From assembly GCF_900112155.1 (NCBI RefSeq), contig NZ_FOKQ01000017.1, positions 1-64,000 on the forward strand: a stretch of 64,000 bases of DNA, given 5' to 3'. The notes beneath the pieces are model-generated. The model did no database searches and was not told the DNA's origin. It was given only the letters and a program-made list of their open reading frames with translations. The stretch's first letter is position 1. The number at the start of each line of letters is the position of its first letter. The position numbers and the translations under genes are program-made. The DNA is from Hominimerdicola alba (GTDB lineage: Bacteria > Bacillota > Clostridia > Oscillospirales > Ruminococcaceae). Shown here in pieces: positions 59,827 through 64,000 of this stretch.

Positions 59827-60008
59827 TGTTTTGTGCGAACTGTTACAAGGAAATACCCGCAGGCAAGAGCTATTACAAGCATCAGGACACCAATCAGAGC
59901 TATTGCTCCCTGGACTGCCTGAATGACCACATGATCTATACTCACACGATCACCCTTGAAACGAGCGAGGGTGAAGAAAGCACCGAGGAACAGGACAATG
60001 ACGAGTGA
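59826..60008 (+). CDS. Small zinc-finger protein
   Basis: 60 residues. MFCANCYKEIPAGKSYYKH and SYCSLDCLNDHMIY give CxxC and CxxxC pairs of one zinc site, followed by a very acidic tail (EGEESTEEQDNDE). Translation starts at TAATG with the previous stop. Function unknown. Confidence 0.6.
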   Translation: MFCANCYKEIPAGKSYYKHQDTNQSYCSLDCLNDHMIYTHTITLETSEGEESTEEQDNDE

Positions 60009-60213
60009 GGACTTCATCGAGGACTTGCGGAAAAACGGCGTAAAGCTCATAAAAAACGACGGCTCTCTTACCGAGATACCGCCGGACTTCCTGAAACGGG
60101 CTACCGAGCTTTGCAGCGAACTCCGGTGCAGCTCGATCACCTATGATATTGTTGATCCGCAGGACGGAGAACATACAAAGCTGAGAGTGCTTGATTGTGG
60201 ATATGCGGAATAA
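59998..60213 (+). CDS. Small hypothetical protein
   Basis: 71 residues from the ATG at 59998, overlapping the zinc-finger gene by 11 bases. TSEDFIEDLRKNGVKLIKNDGSLTEIPPDFLKRATELC is alpha/beta in style. Last gene of the ssb operon, before the hairpin at 60218-60255. Confidence 0.5.
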   Translation: MTSEDFIEDLRKNGVKLIKNDGSLTEIPPDFLKRATELCSELRCSSITYDIVDPQDGEHTKLRVLDCGYAE

Positions 60214-60217
60214 TAAG

Positions 60218-60255
60218 AAACGGATAGCCGTCTGATGAGGACGGTCTATCCGTGT
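60218..60255 (+). terminator. Hairpin at the end of the ssb-parAB operon
   Basis: ACGGATAGCCGTC and GACGGTCTATCCGT pair around a short loop, followed by GTTTAAG. The T-run is weak. Confidence 0.6.
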
Positions 60256-60264
60256 TTAAGAGCA

Positions 60265-60720
60265 TTATAAATACATTGCCCATGAATCAATATTAGGGTT
60301 CTCAACTATCTTTGTATGCTTTATATCCTGCTTGATCCACTTTTCATCTTCAAGCTCAGCCTTTGGAACATTGTATTTTTGATGAAGGATATTCAGGAAA
60401 TCAAGGAAATTAGAGGGAAAACCGTTCATTCCTCTTGCAACTATAATTGACGAGTCGTATGTGAAATGCAAGCTCCACATAGTTCCATCTAAAACATCGA
60501 AATTATTATATTCTCGTTTATTCCATTTATTTAGGATTTTCATATCCTCAATAAATTCATCTTCTATATCAGTGAGATTCAACTGAAATGGTTTTCCATT
60601 AACTAAGAACTGAATACTAACCTCTCCGCTTTCAGATGTTTCAAGAATAGAGTCAAAGCCCTCACTGATATTATGCCAAGCATCTGTCCATTCAAATCGA
60701 AACGCTTTTACTCTTGCCAT
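60265..60720 (-). CDS. Hypothetical protein, AT-rich gene
   Basis: 151 residues. FRFEWTDAWHNISEGFDSILETSESGEVSIQFLVNGKPFQLNL and FTYDSSIIVARGMNGFPSNFLDFLNILHQKYN are visible. No motif known to me. The gene is AT-richer than its neighbours and points against them, with its own promoter at 60748-60776. This fits a separate cargo gene in the element. Confidence 0.5.
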   Translation of the reverse strand: MARVKAFRFEWTDAWHNISEGFDSILETSESGEVSIQFLVNGKPFQLNLTDIEDEFIEDMKILNKWNKREYNNFDVLDGTMWSLHFTYDSSIIVARGMNGFPSNFLDFLNILHQKYNVPKAELEDEKWIKQDIKHTKIVENPNIDSWAMYL

Positions 60721-60747
60721 AGAAGCACCCCCAAAAGGCTTTTTTTA

Positions 60748-60776
60748 ATTATACCATTTCGCATACAAAATGTCAA
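60748..60776 (-). promoter_or_regulatory. Promoter of the 151-residue gene
   Basis: TTGACA, 17 bp, TATAAT on the minus strand, with TGG before the -10. Confidence 0.78.
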
Positions 60777-60795
60777 TTAGTAAAACACTATTTCA

Positions 60796-60824
60796 TTGCA
60801 ATATACCGCCATTTGTGCTATAAT
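60796..60824 (+). promoter_or_regulatory. Promoter of the HhH/NYN operon
   Basis: TTGCAA, 17 bp, TATAAT, 32 bp before the ATG at 60857, with GGAGGTG between. Confidence 0.75.
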
Positions 60825-60856
60825 TAGGTTATAGAGCAGATTGGAGGTGAACTGCA

Positions 60857-61120
60857 ATGGATAACGAAAACGAAGAGTTAGTAAACCGATCATTATACAA
60901 GCGAATCAAGTCAATGAACCGTGCCGAAATGGAGAATTTCGTGAGAAATGTCTTTAATCAAGGCTATGAGAGAGCCGAGGAAGAAACGCACAGCATTGAT
61001 TATGATAGCCTGAGAGCCGACCTGAGCCGCATCAAGGGCATCGGAGAGAGCCGGCTCAACGAGATAATGACGGTCATCGACAAACATATCGGAAATAATA
61101 TTGACGATAAAGGAGGATAA
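60857..61120 (+). CDS. Small protein with helix-hairpin-helix
   Basis: 87 residues. ELVNRSLYKRIKSMNRAEMENFVRNVFNQGYERAEEET is helical. LRADLSRIKGIGESRLNEIMTVIDKHIG contains the IKGIGE hairpin of HhH DNA-binding motifs. It begins behind GGAGGTG and ends 3 bases before the NYN-nuclease gene, so the pair probably work together on nucleic acid. Confidence 0.65.
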   Translation: MDNENEELVNRSLYKRIKSMNRAEMENFVRNVFNQGYERAEEETHSIDYDSLRADLSRIKGIGESRLNEIMTVIDKHIGNNIDDKGG

Positions 61121-61123
61121 GCC

Positions 61124-62449
61124 TTGACCGTTGAAACCAAAGAAGTAGTTACCACGATCTCTTATCTGATCGGTGTCCGCAAGGACATTTTAGAGCTGAA
61201 CTTTGCCGAGTGCAAAGACACCCTCGACAAGCTCTATGCAGACCGTGAAGCTACCGTGATACGATATTTGTGCAAGCTCCGTACCGCACTCTTGCAGCAC
61301 TTCAAGAAAACGGACAACGCTATGCACTATGACCTGAAAAACCTCACTTCACTTGAATGGTACGATAAGGACAACATCAAGCAGCTTGAAAAGTGGGGCT
61401 TTCCGATTATTCAGGCAAATTACCGAGCCGAGAAGTATATGTATGACTTCACCAAGCTCATAAACGAAAACATTGACAACTGCTCCCGTCTTTTCTATGA
61501 CTGGATCGTATGGGAGTACATACGGGATTTGTTCTTTATCCCGAAATATCAGAAATCCGGAGTGCTGAAAGACGAGTTTAACAAGTACATGGGCAATATT
61601 CAGCACTATCCGTTTCAGATGTTTATTCATTGGCAGCCTGCCGACAGGGGCAACATTATCTACACCGACAGGAAGTTTCTGAAAGTGATCTATGAAATGC
61701 ACGGCGATACATTCACAGACTTCACGAAATATCGGGACGCAGACGATGAAACCCGAAATAATATTTATGAATTTATCGACAGCTCTGAGAAAACAGCCAT
61801 TGCCGTCGATTGTGAGAACAGCAACCCCTTCAAGCTGTATAGTGTTCTGAAAGGCTTAAATCAAGATGAACTTGCCAAGATCGAGAAAATCACGCTCTAT
61901 GACGATCCAAACACTACCGCCGGATGGGACTGGCTCTCCAAATTCACGCAGATACCCGTTGAGCATATCGAGATCGACCGTGTGACCGACAGAAAGTCCC
62001 TGGTTGATGTAAGAATGACAGCGAGTGTTGTCACGGACTTCTATCGTGACGGCATCACATCTTTTATCATTGTGTCGAGTGATTCCGACTTTTGGGGACT
62101 CATCGAGAGCCTGCCAAAAGCTCACTTCCTCGTTATGTACGAATACGAGAAGTGCGGAACGGCGATCAAATCCGCCCTCACACAACACGGCATCTATTAT
62201 TGTGCCATTGATGATTTCTGCTCCGCTGCCACCGAGGATATGAAGCGAGCTGTCCTCTTTGCAGAGCTTGAAAAACATCTCCCCACCCTCTATGGGGAAA
62301 GCCCTCTGGAACTCACGCAGAAAATTTATGAAGCCACAAGAGTTACAGCTACCAAGAAGGAAATGGAGAACTTCTGTAATCGGTACGTCAAGACATTGCG
62401 GCTCCGCCTGAACTCCGAGGGTAAGTTTGTGATCGAGATACAGAAATAA
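61124..62449 (+). CDS. NYN/PIN-like nuclease-domain protein
   Basis: 441 residues. The N-terminal ~210 are helical and unlike known domains. From ~223, TAIAVDCENSNPFKLYSVLKGL holds the first Asp/Asn of the NYN fold, RKSLVDVRMTASVVTDFY the middle Asp, and SFIIVSSDSDFWGLIESL the SDSDF motif. These acidic residues suggest a metal-dependent RNase. A TTG start follows GGAGG. The C-terminal ~80 residues are helical. Target unknown. Confidence 0.72.
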   Translation: MTVETKEVVTTISYLIGVRKDILELNFAECKDTLDKLYADREATVIRYLCKLRTALLQHFKKTDNAMHYDLKNLTSLEWYDKDNIKQLEKWGFPIIQANYRAEKYMYDFTKLINENIDNCSRLFYDWIVWEYIRDLFFIPKYQKSGVLKDEFNKYMGNIQHYPFQMFIHWQPADRGNIIYTDRKFLKVIYEMHGDTFTDFTKYRDADDETRNNIYEFIDSSEKTAIAVDCENSNPFKLYSVLKGLNQDELAKIEKITLYDDPNTTAGWDWLSKFTQIPVEHIEIDRVTDRKSLVDVRMTASVVTDFYRDGITSFIIVSSDSDFWGLIESLPKAHFLVMYEYEKCGTAIKSALTQHGIYYCAIDDFCSAATEDMKRAVLFAELEKHLPTLYGESPLELTQKIYEATRVTATKKEMENFCNRYVKTLRLRLNSEGKFVIEIQK

Positions 62450-62453
62450 CGTA

Positions 62454-62486
62454 AAAAGGACGGTTTTGAGCCGTCCTTTTCGTTTT
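62454..62486 (+). terminator. Terminator of the NYN operon
   Basis: AAAAGGACGG and CCGTCCTTTT around a 7-base loop, followed by CGTTTTATG. Confidence 0.8.
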
Positions 62487-62492
62487 ATGGTG

Positions 62493-62519
62493 AACTTTGA
62501 ATCCAGTGGGTTCAAAGTT
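62493..62519. promoter_or_regulatory. Candidate partition (parS-like) site 2
   Basis: AACTTTGAATCC, AGT, GGGTTCAAAGTT, one base different from the copy inside parB (58240). It lies between the NYN terminator and the ABC transporter stop. Confidence 0.6.
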
Positions 62520-62537
62520 AAAGTTATTCAGATAAAA

Positions 62538-63281
62538 TTATAGGCATAGTGAAGAACAGAAATCATCTGAAAAACAATCATAAGCTGAATATTTTACGAT
62601 CTTTAACGTCTTTGATGACTTGTCATAAACCAAAGCCTTGTCGGTAAAATTTGCTGCTCGGCAATGTGACACCATAATAATGGCGAGATTTGGATTTTCC
62701 TTGATTTCTTCAATGATAACGTCATTGAATTTTCGAGAGTTTTCAAACGATAGATGATTAAGAGGCTCATCTAAGATCAGTATATCCGCTTTCTGGAGCT
62801 TAAGTATTCTTGTAATAAGCTGAATCAGTTTACCTTCTCCACCGCTTACATTGTCCTTAATACGTTTTTTCTTCTTTTTTGAAAGATTGAATGTATCAAG
62901 CAAGTGATCTAACTTGGCTTCGTCTAAGTCGATTTCGCTGCCCGCACAAGCGGTTTCAGCTTCTTCGAGTATGGTTGTGTTATTATAAGGGGTATCCATT
63001 TGTTCTGAATAGGAAATGTGTTTTCTGGCGACACTTGGATCAAGCAAGTCATTTCCAGATTTATCAAGTATTTGTCCCTTAACGTTTAATCCTTTATATT
63101 CACTCTGAAGATTTCTGCTATATCCTAAAGATATTAGCTTCAATAAAAGGGATTTTCCCACACCATTCGGACCGAGAAAAATGAAGCGATCCCCCTCGTT
63201 TATAACTAAGTTTAAGTCATTATACAGGACTTCATCGTTAATTGTTATTGTAACATTCTTAAATTCAAGAAGCCTTTTCAA
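62538..63281 (-). CDS. ABC transporter ATP-binding protein
   Basis: 247 residues. Walker A FLGPNGVGKSLLLKLIS, signature NVSGGEGKLIQLITRIL, Walker B ADILILDEPLNHLSFENS and the switch His in MVSHCRAAN are all present. A TTG start at 63281 follows ATAGGAGG and overlaps the permease gene by 17 bases. It powers export or a mechanical process together with the permease. AT-rich compared with host genes. Confidence 0.88.
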   Translation of the reverse strand: MKRLLEFKNVTITINDEVLYNDLNLVINEGDRFIFLGPNGVGKSLLLKLISLGYSRNLQSEYKGLNVKGQILDKSGNDLLDPSVARKHISYSEQMDTPYNNTTILEEAETACAGSEIDLDEAKLDHLLDTFNLSKKKKKRIKDNVSGGEGKLIQLITRILKLQKADILILDEPLNHLSFENSRKFNDVIIEEIKENPNLAIIMVSHCRAANFTDKALVYDKSSKTLKIVKYSAYDCFSDDFCSSLCL

Positions 63282-64000
63282 AGCGTTTTCCTCCTATCAG
63301 CCACCGTATTATCAGCACTCCACTTATACAGGTGTATCCAATTACACAGTAATATGACAAATTCAGTATATAAGCAAGAAAGCAAGTTAGTAGTAGTGGA
63401 ACAGCAGAATATAGCATATGGTCTGCCTTGTAAAAGTCCTTTATAACATTCAGTGAGAAGCCGTCTCTTGAATACTTTTTCACTTCACGCATAATGATCC
63501 TTGTTATGATTACATGATAAAAGCAGGCAATTGAAAACAGAATACACAAGATAATCGCAGTATATGCCTTGACTTTACCCGCTAATGCTTCAAGTTCTCC
63601 ATGAACATAATACTTCTGATCATAATCCAAAGAAGAGTGCGAAAGTCGCTCAAATTCGTTGCCTGTTAAGAAGAATACATATTTTCCTCTTGTGTTGCTT
63701 TCTGTTTTTTCGTTATAGCCTAAGAATGCTACGGCGAAATCTTTGTTATCGTCAATCTTGTAATAGTCAGAAATATAGGGGAAAATTTCTTTGACACGAT
63801 AAGTTGAAGGAGTATCATATATCGGTAAATCCACTTGTATCTGATCTCCCACCACAACGCCGAGTCTATCAGCTATCTGGCTTGAAATAGCGACCTCATC
63901 TGCTTTAAGGTCATTATTCAACTTTATTACACCATTATTAGTGTCAGAAGTGAGATAAGTATTTACATTGATACGTTTATCAGCATTAAGAAAAGTAACA
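63265..64000 (-). CDS. FtsX/MacB-like ABC permease, N-terminus beyond the window
   Basis: The frame is open to the right edge, so the start is outside and ~245 C-terminal residues are visible. VNTYLTSDTNNGVIKL and DEVAISSQIADRLGVVVGDQIQVDL are typical of the periplasmic-core type extracellular domain. Then come three hydrophobic helices (AYTAIILCILFSIACFYHVII, LYSAVPLLLTCFLAYILNL, YYCVIGYTCISGVLIIRWLI). Together with the ATPase it would form a two-gene transporter or lipoprotein/peptide exporter. Confidence 0.72.
   Translation of the reverse strand, partial: VTFLNADKRINVNTYLTSDTNNGVIKLNNDLKADEVAISSQIADRLGVVVGDQIQVDLPIYDTPSTYRVKEIFPYISDYYKIDDNKDFAVAFLGYNEKTESNTRGKYVFFLTGNEFERLSHSSLDYDQKYYVHGELEALAGKVKAYTAIILCILFSIACFYHVIITRIIMREVKKYSRDGFSLNVIKDFYKADHMLYSAVPLLLTCFLAYILNLSYYCVIGYTCISGVLIIRWLIGGKRFEKAS

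Overview
The window looks like a chromosome of an anaerobic Firmicute close to Ruminococcus (Oscillospiraceae). This is an inference from mid-range GC with many TAT/GAT-rich codons, strong GGAGG ribosome sites, and a gene set of xylulokinase, GH43 and esterase, high-molecular-weight rubredoxin, clostripain-type peptidase and DegV. No marker gene fixes the species.

Layout. Bases 1-4.6 kb (+ strand) hold the end of an IS3-type insertion sequence that breaks an acylphosphatase gene. After it come a P-loop kinase, a cysteine-cluster protein, a BspA-type leucine-rich repeat protein, an AlkD-type repair protein, and an AraC-type response regulator whose leader carries a terminator-like hairpin. Bases 4.6-9.5 kb (- strand) encode a Nudix hydrolase, a membrane-anchored clostripain-like peptidase, a PHP phosphatase and a DegV protein. 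Bases 9.8-12.1 kb (+) encode a DUF4003-like protein, an SPFH membrane protein and a small ribbon-helix-helix protein. Bases 12.6-28.3 kb are a long minus-strand housekeeping run: mannose-6-phosphate isomerase, ROK glucokinase, ilvD, pyrC, pyrF, pyrK, pyrD and nspC, with many small unknown genes between them. Bases 28.3-30.6 kb are a low-density region with short secreted proteins, repeats and a nonsense-interrupted gene. Bases 30.6-40.6 kb (+) hold a flavin reductase-double rubredoxin fusion, zinc-ribbon proteins, an MBL hydrolase, xylB, a small kinase, a HAD phosphatase and an esterase/GH43 hemicellulose pair. Bases 40.7-43 kb hold an ECF sigma factor behind three tandem copies of its probable own promoter, then a membrane anti-sigma-like partner. 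Bases 43.1-44.4 kb encode a CheY-like regulator and a CheX-like protein.

From about 44.7 kb to the right edge the DNA reads as an integrative mobilizable or conjugative element. It has a tRNA-Leu cut in the anticodon loop, repeated integrase arm-type sites, a complete tRNA-Leu, a tyrosine integrase and a small excisionase-like protein. It continues with an antirepressor, a sigma-like/XRE pair, a WYL regulator, a MobC-like protein and a relaxase. Next comes an operon with SSB, ParA, ParB, a surface protein and small proteins, then a HhH/NYN-nuclease pair and an ABC transporter that runs off the edge. No type IV secretion genes are visible, so the full element type is undecided.

The most unusual features are: (a) the triple ECF promoter array, (b) a split tRNA-Leu beside an intact tRNA-Leu and integrase with duplicated arm-site modules, (c) a 27-bp palindrome present both inside parB and at the end of the NYN operon, a candidate partition site, (d) a MITE-like family with 31-bp terminal inverted repeats, and (e) a family of large nested palindromic intergenic repeats.
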